Assembly: GCA_013792135.1 (NCBI GenBank)
Contig: VMSP01000058.1
Span: 24,911-88,910 of the forward strand
From: Desulfocapsa sp.
GTDB lineage: Bacteria > Desulfobacterota > Desulfobulbia > Desulfobulbales > Desulfocapsaceae
DNA: 64,000 bases
Reading direction: 5' to 3'
Part shown: in pieces, positions 43,613-52,248 of the stretch
Numbering within the stretch: the first letter of the stretch is position 1
How the letters are laid out: each line of letters begins with the position of its first letter
The notes under the pieces: generated by a model
What the model saw: only the letters and a program-made list of their open reading frames with translations
Told to the model about the DNA's origin: nothing
Database searches by the model: none
Made by a program: the position numbers and the translations under genes

Positions 43613-43806
43613 CAAACAGCAAAAAGGAGCGGCTACTTCCGAAGAGCTTTTAAGGCCCATTCTCAGTGACAGCAGATCTTCATTGACATTTTAGACGGTC
43701 AAAGGAAATTGTAAAAAAAACCAAATAGAGAAAGATCTTCAACCAAGCCCAGTTCATCATGATACTAATGCAAGTTGAAAAAATGGGACCCAATGCTCCT
43801 CCCTGC

Positions 43807-45120
43807 TCAAACCACATTCGGTCGTTGGTCTCCAATCGTCGAGGCACAATACAGTGGAAGAAATTGAAGATTCTGGTCAGGTAATTTATTGCTTGTACCG
43901 CTATAAAGTACCAATCCTTGCGGGCAATTATGATATTTTTCAAGCATAAGGTGCAGACTTCGCAAACTCCCACTTGCTCCCGATTTAACCTCTACCGGGT
44001 AAATATTTCCTTGCCGAACAACGAGAAAATCTACCTCGGCACTACTACCACGGGCCTCCCGTGCCCAATAAAATATCTCTGAGCTATGCCAGGCCAGTAG
44101 TTCCTGGGCAACAAATTGTTCCGCAAGTTTTCCACGGTACATCGCCAGAAGGTTTTCCTGCTGCAATTCCAGTTCAACAGGCACCTGACAGAGTCTCTGC
44201 ATAAGCCCTATGTCAAGCATGGATGCCTTGAATTTTTTGGGATTGGCTGTTGCGCCTAATGGCAAACCACTTGGATCACAGGCAGGAATTTTATGAATGA
44301 CCTTCGCCTTGACCAGTAGATCAAACGCTTTGCGATTCATCTGGCTTGAATGCCCATCATTAAGACGGGTATACTTTAATTGTTCTCCAATACTTTTTGC
44401 CACGCTCAAAAAAACTGCATCCAGGCAGATCGTATTGATGTGGGGGGTGTATTTGGAAAAATCATCGCGATATGAATCCAGGATTTCTGATTGAACTTGA
44501 AAGGTTTCAACCATGGAACCAGTGTCACGATAGGTCTTAACACATTCAGGCATACCTCCAACAAAGAAATAGATTCGCAATTCCCTGAGAATGATTTCCT
44601 GGATAGACCCTGCAACGTCATCCGGCTGATTCAGAGTGTATTCAGCCATCTGCTCCTTGCCCATTGCCAGAAGATATTCGTAAAATGTCATCGGATGCAT
44701 ATGCAGATACTGAACGCGACCGACCGGAATGGATATTTCGCCGAAGGCAAACTCCAACAATGAACCGGCTGCTATAACATGGAGTTCCGGCATCTCTTCA
44801 TGAAAGTAGCGTAATGCCATTAGTGCTCGCGGACAGGCCTGAATCTCATCAAAGAAAAGAAGCGTCTGACCGGGTATGATTCGACCAGTTGTCAATTCCA
44901 GAAGGTTCAGTATCGATTGAGGCTCAAGATTCTCAGCAAAATGAGGGTGAAGATCGCGACGTTTTTCCAGATCTATTTTGACAAAGCTATTAAATTGTTT
45001 TGCCAGAACATTCTCAACAAGCCATGTCTTCCCAACCTGGCGCGCCCCACGAATTATGAGTGGCTTACGACGCGGCGAATCTTTCCAGCCTGCAATCTGT
45101 TTTTCAGCCAATCGTTGCAT
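43807..45120 (-). CDS. AAA ATPase with DUF4143 domain
   Basis: IIRGARQVGKTWLVENV; LLFFDEIQACP; C-terminal nuclease-like VDFLVVRQGNIYPVEVKSG. Confidence 0.87.
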   Translation of the reverse strand: MQRLAEKQIAGWKDSPRRKPLIIRGARQVGKTWLVENVLAKQFNSFVKIDLEKRRDLHPHFAENLEPQSILNLLELTTGRIIPGQTLLFFDEIQACPRALMALRYFHEEMPELHVIAAGSLLEFAFGEISIPVGRVQYLHMHPMTFYEYLLAMGKEQMAEYTLNQPDDVAGSIQEIILRELRIYFFVGGMPECVKTYRDTGSMVETFQVQSEILDSYRDDFSKYTPHINTICLDAVFLSVAKSIGEQLKYTRLNDGHSSQMNRKAFDLLVKAKVIHKIPACDPSGLPLGATANPKKFKASMLDIGLMQRLCQVPVELELQQENLLAMYRGKLAEQFVAQELLAWHSSEIFYWAREARGSSAEVDFLVVRQGNIYPVEVKSGASGSLRSLHLMLEKYHNCPQGLVLYSGTSNKLPDQNLQFLPLYCASTIGDQRPNVV

Positions 45121-45765
45121 GCAATATTCTTCCTTGTTTCAGACGTGTTAGTACAGAGTGTCATCAAACCTTAACAGTATACTACCCCCGCTAAAGATAA
45201 AAAGTCAAGGGTATTTCAACCAATTAAAAGTCAGAAGTCAATGGTATTTCTTGTCTGATTGCCAAACAGCTACTATCAACTGCCTTGGCTGCCAATACAC
45301 CAAAACTATTGCTGTTGGCAAGTTTCGTTCAACTTGGCACGCCATGACAGCAGTTTGCACTAATGCTGTATGCTTGTTTGGGACATTACATCGCAAAAGA
45401 ACGTATGTTTTCTCAAGAGCAGGTTCCTGGACCTTACAAAAAAACTATATGGATGAGTTTAGAGAGAAGCTCGTTGAGAAAAAATTGCTGTAAGTCAGAT
45501 TACCTTGGGCACCGTAAAATCCAAGTTGTTTCGGGCTGTGAAGGGATGAGGATTTTTGTTGATGCATATTTTGGATGTAAGGGTACTTCACTTTAACCTA
45601 AAAAAAGGCGCTAACTGAAGGGATTTTATTACGTATATATCCTGATTCTCTTGATGCGACCAAAAGTGACGATACTTTCCAAATACACTGGACCGGTTGA
45701 TAAGAGATATCTGAATTTTTTAGAAACGGAAATACAGCTTTCCTGATAAGCTCTTAATATCTTCT

Positions 45766-45802
45766 TCTTATTAGACAAAATGAATTATTATGTCTAATAA
45801 GA
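45766..45802. promoter_or_regulatory. Operator-like palindrome upstream of EamA transporter
   Basis: TCTTATTAGACA (13-nt AT-rich spacer) TGTCTAATAAGA, perfect 12-bp arms. Confidence 0.5.
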
Positions 45803-45862
45803 GAATTGTAAAAGTTATTACTAAATAAAAATCCCATCTGTTCAAATAAAAAGAGCTTTAGC

Positions 45863-46888
45863 ATGAGCTGGAAAGAGAATATACGTCAACCTGGTGTGCG
45901 AACTGCATTGGGAGCTGCCTTGCTTTTTGGTGCGGGAACTCCAATTGCAAAATTGCTGTTAAACAGTGTCAGTCCTTGGTTACTAGCTGGCCTACTTTAT
46001 TTTGGTTCCGGGGTCGGTCTAACAATATATCGGAAATTGATTCATACCCAGACCGGCAGGCTATCACGCGCTGATATACCTTGGCTTGCCGGGGCAATAT
46101 TGGCAGGCGGTATTATTGGCCCTGTATTGCTTATGATGGGTCTGACCGGAATGACCGCATCAAGCGCATCCTTGTTAATGAATGCCGAAGGCGTATTCAC
46201 AGCACTGTTGGCTTGGTTCATCTTTAAGGAAAATATTAGCTATCAAATAGCATTAGGAATGACAACAATCGTGGCTGGAGCCGTCATTTTAAGTTGGCCC
46301 GACGAAATTCTTTTTGAAGGTTTGTGGCCAGCATTTGCCGTATTGGGGGCTTGTTTTGCTTGGGGTGTAGACAACAATCTGACTCGCCAGATATCACTGT
46401 CAGACGCTACATGGATCGCTTCTATTAAAGGATTGGCCGCAGGGTCAGTCAATCTCACTTTAGCTTTTGCTTTGGGAGCCACAATGCCACCATTGCCAAA
46501 CATAGCTATTACGATGGTCGTTGGTTTTCTCGCTTACGGAGTTAGCTTGACCCTGTTTGTCATAAGCTTACGTCATCTTGGCACGGCGCGAACAGGTGCC
46601 TACTTCTCAGTTGCCCCATTTTTTGGTGCGGTATTGGCTATCGCAATAGGAGAACCTGTGACCGTCCCTCTGCTAATTGCAGGGGGACTAATGATACTTG
46701 GGATATGGTTGCATCTGACCGAAAGGCACGAACACGAACACACGCACGAGGTATTGGGACATGAACACGAGATTCTTCCCGATGAACATCACCAACACCT
46801 TCCCAAAGCTGGCCACCATCATCAACACAATGATTTGAAACACACACACCCACATTTTCCAGATGCCCATCACCGGCACGACCACTAA
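45863..46888 (+). CDS. EamA/DMT-family transporter with His-rich C-terminal tail
   Basis: 10-TM EamA organisation; C-terminal HEHEHTHEVLGHEHEILPDEHHQHLPKAGHHHQHNDLKHTHPHFPDAHHRHDH. Confidence 0.85.
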   Translation: MSWKENIRQPGVRTALGAALLFGAGTPIAKLLLNSVSPWLLAGLLYFGSGVGLTIYRKLIHTQTGRLSRADIPWLAGAILAGGIIGPVLLMMGLTGMTASSASLLMNAEGVFTALLAWFIFKENISYQIALGMTTIVAGAVILSWPDEILFEGLWPAFAVLGACFAWGVDNNLTRQISLSDATWIASIKGLAAGSVNLTLAFALGATMPPLPNIAITMVVGFLAYGVSLTLFVISLRHLGTARTGAYFSVAPFFGAVLAIAIGEPVTVPLLIAGGLMILGIWLHLTERHEHEHTHEVLGHEHEILPDEHHQHLPKAGHHHQHNDLKHTHPHFPDAHHRHDH

Positions 46889-46977
46889 AAGCATAGTCCT
46901 GCAATAATGCAGACCTTGTTGCTCTCTGAATTGATAATTCTCTCGTAACAGAAAATATACTCCGTCGGTCAGATTTA

Positions 46978-48108
46978 TTATATTTTCTGGGGTTCCCTAG
47001 ATGCTGTAATGAATTTCCCTAATATTATCATAAAAACAGTTGCAGCTAGTAGAATACTTGTAAAATTAATTGCGCCGAGTAAAGCATTTGTAAAATACAC
47101 TTTATAAACCATTGATCCCAAAACTTGGGTTCCAACAAACCCTCAGACAATCCCCCATTGTGCAGGAGAAAAATCAGAAGACAGAAAGTTCTTTTGTAAA
47201 TATTCTCTCAATAAGACAACTGAAAAGATGAAGCAAGTTGTTGCAGCTAGATATGAAAACACAAGAACTAAAAATGAAATTGTATTTGTGCTAAAAGCAT
47301 AAGTCTTACCAGCATATCCTAGTAATTTATAGAAACTAAATCCCAAGAGACACATTGGTGGTACTGTTAAAAAAAATGCTGGTAATAAATTTACACCAGG
47401 CATTACTTTCGATTTGATTTGTTGATAAACAAGTATTGTTACTTTTATGGCAAACACAACAATTCCAACCAACAAGGTGATTGTTGTCATAAATGCTGCT
47501 GATGATGATATTAAATTACTATTAGATGAACTTACAATACTTGAACCAAGTAGTGAAACCGCACCAAACGCTAACACATCAAGCAACCAACCAAAATTTA
47601 GTTTTCCATATTCAGAAAAATCTGTAGAAATAACCTTAGCAACTTTTATTTCAAATGATAGCAACATAAACCACAAACAGTTAAATATAATAAATGCTGG
47701 CAACATTAAGCTCTGCATATTTGCTGTTATTTGCGGCACAAAAAAACTAACAGGACCAAATAAAACTACCATAGTCATTGGTAATGAAATTATTGGTGAA
47801 AATATTGCTGAACTAGCCAAAGGATTTTCTATTATTTTTTTGAAATCATTGGTTTTAAGTAACCATACGAAAAGTTCCTTTAAGAAAATTACAGTCAGAA
47901 TAAAATGAATGACTATAAATAATCCCATTACTGCTATTAAAAATATGGCTGTTGCGTACTCTAAGGGACTGCTTGAAAGTAATGATAATTTGGATAAGGC
48001 AATTTCTTCTTCACTTTTGAAAATATTTATTTTTAAAAAAATATATGGCATTAAAGCAACTCCAGCTGCTGCCAATGTTCCTTGAAATTTTAGTGGTGTA
48101 AATTTCAT
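46978..48108 (-). CDS. Putative selenocysteine-containing multi-TM permease (SLAC1/TehA-like organisation suspected); in-frame TGA at 47143-47145
   Basis: ORF track stops at TGA; the same frame continues 59+ aa to TAA as GFVGTQVLGSMVYKVYFTNALLGAINFTSILLAATVFMIILGKFITASREPQKI with further TM segment. Confidence 0.6.
47117..47129 (-). promoter_or_regulatory. SECIS-like hairpin of the permease gene
   Basis: CCCAA-GTT-TTGGG, loop begins 18 nt after TGA, loop starts with G. Confidence 0.5.
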
Positions 48109-48153
48109 AGATACCCTCTTCGCCTCCTTTTCCGTGTATTTATTGAATCGGTG

Positions 48154-48420
48154 TCAGATTGTTTCGGAGAGTATATTGTTCAGATAGTCCGCCATTTTTT
48201 CCTTGGATGTGGCTATATCCAAAGGAACCCATTGCTGGTTGATAAATATATTGGTTGAGCCTTTCAGAGAATAGGCCGTAGCTTCGGGTGAATCGGTAGT
48301 ATAAATGTGCAGGTCAAGTTGATCTTTGAACCTTTCTTGCATAGCGCTGGCCACACCTGTGGCCTTCTGACATGTTACTCAAGCAGGGTTGCCGCTGTGA
48401 AACACAATCATCTCTATCAT
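48154..48420 (-). CDS. Putative thioredoxin-like selenoprotein with UxxC motif (in-frame TGA at 48379-48381)
   Basis: GGAGG RBS, ATG; MIEMIVFHSGNPA-U-VTCQKATGVASAMQERFKDQLDLHIYTTDSPEATAYSLKGSTNIFINQQWVPLDIATSKEKMADYLNNILSETI*. Confidence 0.78.
48349..48364 (-). promoter_or_regulatory. SECIS-like hairpin of the UxxC thioredoxin-like gene
   Basis: GGCCAC-AGGT-GTGGCC, perfect 6-bp stem, loop begins 20 nt after TGA. Confidence 0.75.
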
Positions 48421-48483
48421 GATTTCCTCCATTTTTATTGCTGCATAGGTTTTGGAATTTTTTTCTGACTCTTGTCATTTGGC

Positions 48484-48765
48484 TTATGTCTCTTCTGGGC
48501 ATGGCAATCCTAAGTGACGGCAGATGCACGCCTCTACCGCATCCAGTGACACATCCGCCCCTTCGACCACAATTTCATCCTCCACCATGACCGCCGGGGC
48601 CACAGGCAAGTCCAGCTCAAACCAGGCATCGGTCTGGTACTCGGCTCTGGGTTTTGAAATGGTTTCAATGGTAATACCGTATTTTGCGCCCAGCCTGGGC
48701 ATCATTTCCAGAAAATGGCCTCAGGCCTTACCGTTGGGTTCATTCAGAAAAAACCTCATCAACAT
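48484..48765 (-). CDS. Putative small thioredoxin-fold selenoprotein (in-frame TGA at 48721-48723)
   Basis: GAGGAG RBS; MLMRFFLNEPNGKA-U-GHFLEMMPRLGAKYGITIETISKPRAEYQTDAWFELDLPVAPAVMVEDEIVVEGADVSLDAVEACICRHLGLPCPEET*. Confidence 0.72.
48688..48700 (-). promoter_or_regulatory. SECIS-like hairpin
   Basis: GCCCA-GGC-TGGGC, loop begins 25 nt after TGA, G at loop positions 1-2. Confidence 0.6.
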
Positions 48766-48781
48766 AGTGCTCCTCATCTGA

Positions 48782-49231
48782 TTAAATTTTTTGTTCTCGG
48801 CGCAGCTTGGCAAGCAGGAATATCGCGCCACTGTGAGAGAATCCAAGATTATTCGAAAGATCTTCTGCTTTACTTTCAGGGTGCTGCTGGAGAAAGGTCC
48901 GCACCTCATCTTCCAGTTCTTCAAGCCAGTCCTCAAAAAGGATTAATAACTCAGGATCAGTGACAGATTGGAGTTGTCTGGAGCGAGCCACTTTATCCAC
49001 CAGGCTTTGACACATCTTTGTAGGGTCGACACCTTCGCCCATGCACTCCGCCAGTCAGAGATGTACGAGACTGGCAACCTTGTCGGCGCCAGCTTCACCA
49101 ATGAGATTGACGACAAAATTTAGACGAAGCTCTTCGTTTACCTGGGAGAAAAGTCCGCGGAGAACGACTCCCAACCTGTTCAAGGCTGCTTCTGGTCCCA
49201 TTCTGTCAATTATTTCTTGAATTTCATCCAT
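48782..49231 (-). CDS. Putative selenoprotein of unknown function (in-frame TGA at 49055-49057)
   Basis: MDEIQEIIDRMGPEAALNRLGVVLRGLFSQVNEELRLNFVVNLIGEAGADKVASLVHL-U-LAECMGEGVDPTKMCQSLVDKVARSRQLQ...LLAKLRREQKI*; two track ORFs are in the same frame. Confidence 0.7.
49023..49040 (-). promoter_or_regulatory. SECIS-like hairpin
   Basis: GGGCGA-AGGTG-TCG(A)CCC, 6 bp with one bulged A, loop begins 20 nt after TGA. Confidence 0.6.
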
Positions 49232-49255
49232 ACGAACAGGTACTCCCCCCACATG

Positions 49256-49573
49256 TTAAAAGGTTGTTCTTTCACTGAGTAATGCCGCGCCCAGTTCATC
49301 TAATCCTGCCAATATTATAAGAATCCGTTGATCTGTCATCTCGTAATATACGAAGGGACCGCTTCGCTCCACCTTCACCAGCAAGGCCCTTCTCAGTTCC
49401 TTGAGATGATGAGAAACAAGTGGTTGCGATAAACCGAGTTCTTCAACAATCCTGGAGACAGATTTTTTCACCTTGCTGACACATATCAGAATACGCAGTC
49501 GATTCTCATCAGCCAGGCATTTGGCAAGAAAGGCAAGACTGTGAATATTCAGGTTATCTGCGCGGTTATTCAT
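49256..49573 (-). CDS. ArsR-family HTH regulator
   Basis: LAKCLADENRLRILICVSKVKKSVSRIVEELGLSQPLVSHHLKELRRALLVKVERSGPFVYYEM. Confidence 0.87.
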   Translation of the reverse strand: MNNRADNLNIHSLAFLAKCLADENRLRILICVSKVKKSVSRIVEELGLSQPLVSHHLKELRRALLVKVERSGPFVYYEMTDQRILIILAGLDELGAALLSERTTF

Positions 49574-49597
49574 GTCAAGTTAAATAGAGAGAAAGAC

Positions 49598-49882
49598 TTA
49601 GTATGTAAATTTGCCAAAGATTTCTTCGATGGTCTTGTCATGAACCCCGTGTTCTTCGAGGACATCTTTTGCGTGTGTCAGAAATTGCTGTCGTTTCAGT
49701 TCGGCGCTGCTGTTTGTCAAGCCTTGTCGAGCATAACAAAGAAGTAGGGAAGGAACATCAGTCTCTGCCAAGTCTGCCGCTTCTTGTATTTGTCCCAAAA
49801 GATCGACAGGGATTTTTAACGTTAGCGGAGCGTAATCATTATCATTCGAAGTCATTTGACATTGGCATATGCTTTCTTTCAT
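49598..49882 (-). CDS. Small hypothetical protein upstream of arsR-like gene
   Basis: 94 aa, same strand, short gap. Confidence 0.5.
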   Translation of the reverse strand: MKESICQCQMTSNDNDYAPLTLKIPVDLLGQIQEAADLAETDVPSLLLCYARQGLTNSSAELKRQQFLTHAKDVLEEHGVHDKTIEEIFGKFTY

Positions 49883-50158
49883 GATTCGACCTCCTCACAG
49901 ATTGAAAGGATAATGGGTTCCCACCATTGAGACACCTATCCTTTAGTATATAATTATATATATAGACGTTTATATGTTGATGTCAAGAGAAGAAACTTTG
50001 GATTATTATTGAACTGCACGGGGGGATTCAAAATTGGAATTCCACCTTCGCCGGGAACAATAGATTCCAAAGGTGGAGCTGGTTTCAATTTTAAATATTC
50101 ATCAATTACTTTTCGGCTCGGGTCAATCCATATTCGTTTATTTTGCCATGGCTGAACA

Positions 50159-51505
50159 TCAGAAAAAATACCTCACCCGTAGTTCCACAAGATAATCATT
50201 CGGTTTTTCGCCATATTCACTGGCATCCTCACCCTGGATGATGTTGGCCTTGAGCCGCACTTCCATATTGGTAATCCCGGTATAGATCACTTCAGGAGAC
50301 AGGGAAAAACTGCTGTCCTGCAGGTTCATGATACAGGTGATTGCCGGGGTGAAATACAACAGATCAAAGGGTTCTTTCTGACTGATCCGAGCATACAGAT
50401 AGTCCCGCATCGGATTCATCCTGCCGACCCCGCTTTCACTCGCCACCGTTGCTTTGGCCAGCAGCATTTCATTTCCCGTACTCAGATAGGTATTGTAGGC
50501 GTGGTCAATGAAAGAAAAATAGCCTGCCATCTCCTTGGCTTCATACCCTGTATCGTCATGGTAATATTCAACAATAGTTGTGACATCATTCTCCGTCAAA
50601 TAACGGAGACCTAGCAAATAACTGAAGGCGTCATATTCTGTTACCGATATCTGCCCAAGACTATCAATGGCCTTTTTCTGATAATCATCAATCCTGGCGA
50701 CCTCGCCATGTACTTCAAAAGAGGGCGTTATATTGCGTGAAAAATCGGCGCCATACCTGCTGGTTTTACTGGCACCGCTCAGAACAATGAAATCAATATC
50801 CGTGTCGTAGAACAGAAGATAGACTTTTCCCGCGACATTGAGGTGATCAGCCCTGCCGAAATCATCATTGAACGAATCATAAACAGGAATAAGCACCGGC
50901 GTAAAGGAAAGCGTCTGCAGGGGCCCGGAAAAACTTCTGGTATAGTCGGCAGAGGCCACAACAATACCTTCAAGACTCAACTCCGGGTCATCAGGGTTTT
51001 TAGGCCGGTCAAGGAAGGCCACAGGATTCCAGGCATAGCCCTTGCCCCAGCGCAAGGTCTTCTTTCCCGCCTCCAAAACAAGAGAAGACGAAGGTTTAAG
51101 GGACAGATACCCTTCATACACATTTGCCTCATCAGACCATTCATCAAAGGCATATCCACCGTTAACATTTATTCTGGTGAATAAACGAGCCATCCCCTTT
51201 TCATAGCTGCCTTCCAGTTGCAGCTTAAAGGCATACGCATCGGCAAGGACGGCCTCATCATGATTGTAATGCTTGAGCCGGTACAAAGCCGCGCCTTTAT
51301 CGGCGCTGGAGATTTCCGGGCTAAATTCCGTATATCCTCCGAGATAAAAGGGCTGTTTTTCCGTCTCGGAGAGATCAAATGAATAGTCTTCAGCACTCCA
51401 GGCCGGGGCAGGAGCGAAGAGCAGGAACAAAGCACAGAGCCACCAGAAACAGTGTCGATCCTTCACCTTACTGGCCTTACTTGGCCGCTTCGCGCAAGGA
51501 ATCAA
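50159..51505 (-). CDS. Outer-membrane beta-barrel protein
   Basis: Signal peptide, alternating pattern, terminal aromatic ...LVELRVRYFF. Confidence 0.65.
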   Translation of the reverse strand: MIPCAKRPSKASKVKDRHCFWWLCALFLLFAPAPAWSAEDYSFDLSETEKQPFYLGGYTEFSPEISSADKGAALYRLKHYNHDEAVLADAYAFKLQLEGSYEKGMARLFTRINVNGGYAFDEWSDEANVYEGYLSLKPSSSLVLEAGKKTLRWGKGYAWNPVAFLDRPKNPDDPELSLEGIVVASADYTRSFSGPLQTLSFTPVLIPVYDSFNDDFGRADHLNVAGKVYLLFYDTDIDFIVLSGASKTSRYGADFSRNITPSFEVHGEVARIDDYQKKAIDSLGQISVTEYDAFSYLLGLRYLTENDVTTIVEYYHDDTGYEAKEMAGYFSFIDHAYNTYLSTGNEMLLAKATVASESGVGRMNPMRDYLYARISQKEPFDLLYFTPAITCIMNLQDSSFSLSPEVIYTGITNMEVRLKANIIQGEDASEYGEKPNDYLVELRVRYFF

Positions 51506-52235
51506 TGTTCGGCATGAATGTCATGGTAAACACCTCATCCTTGAATTCCCGCTGCTTGATCTTGGCCATGATCATCACAGATTTATACCCTTTATAGAGC
51601 GGACTGTCGGTTTCAATCACCGAGGGCCGAACGATGCCGCCGCCGAAGTCTTTCACCTCTTTGAAATAAAGGGTTTTGATAAGCATTAACCCCTCGGTCA
51701 GACATTCTATTTTGGTGGGTAACAGGGTTTTCGTATCCGCCCGCAACCTGACCCGATCATACGACACGGTCCTGGTCCTGGCCTTCAAGTGCAGGAGCAC
51801 CTCGCCTCCCTGCTCTTCTTTCTTTTCCACCGTGTATTCGGCGGCATAATCGAGCTGCATGATATCAGCATTATTAAACACCCCGCCAACTACCGACTGC
51901 AGACTGGTAATCCGCACCGGCTTGCCGACATTAGGGATATAGAGCCACATATTGTCACCCAGACGCAGGGTGCTGCGTCCTTTTTCACTGGCCGGCTCAA
52001 GAAAAAGAGAAGCAACCTTATCCGCGTCTTTTTTGACGGTATAGAGGATAAATTCCTTTTTCCGGCCGTCCGGTTCGATATTGATCAGCTTTCTATAGGA
52101 CTCATAGGATTCGGGGTTCATGTTCCGGTCAATCTGCTGCAGGAGTTGGGTGTCTTCCTCAGCGGCAGAAACCGTTCCCGCATAAACCGGGGCCAAAAAG
52201 AAAACGGCCAGTAAAACTGTCAGGTATTTTTTCAT
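51477..52235 (-). CDS. Outer-membrane lipoprotein-sorting (LolA-like) protein
   Basis: Signal peptide; MWLYIPNVGKPVRITSLQSVVGGVFNNADIM. Confidence 0.75.
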   Translation of the reverse strand: MKKYLTVLLAVFFLAPVYAGTVSAAEEDTQLLQQIDRNMNPESYESYRKLINIEPDGRKKEFILYTVKKDADKVASLFLEPASEKGRSTLRLGDNMWLYIPNVGKPVRITSLQSVVGGVFNNADIMQLDYAAEYTVEKKEEQGGEVLLHLKARTRTVSYDRVRLRADTKTLLPTKIECLTEGLMLIKTLYFKEVKDFGGGIVRPSVIETDSPLYKGYKSVMIMAKIKQREFKDEVFTMTFMPNIDSLREAAK

Positions 52236-52248
52236 TGCAATTTCCCCT

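Noticed and set aside
45158-45596. Overlapping plus-strand ORFs of 77-111 aa
   Set aside because: No domain resemblance, poor RBS, atypical composition; probably non-coding intergenic sequence.
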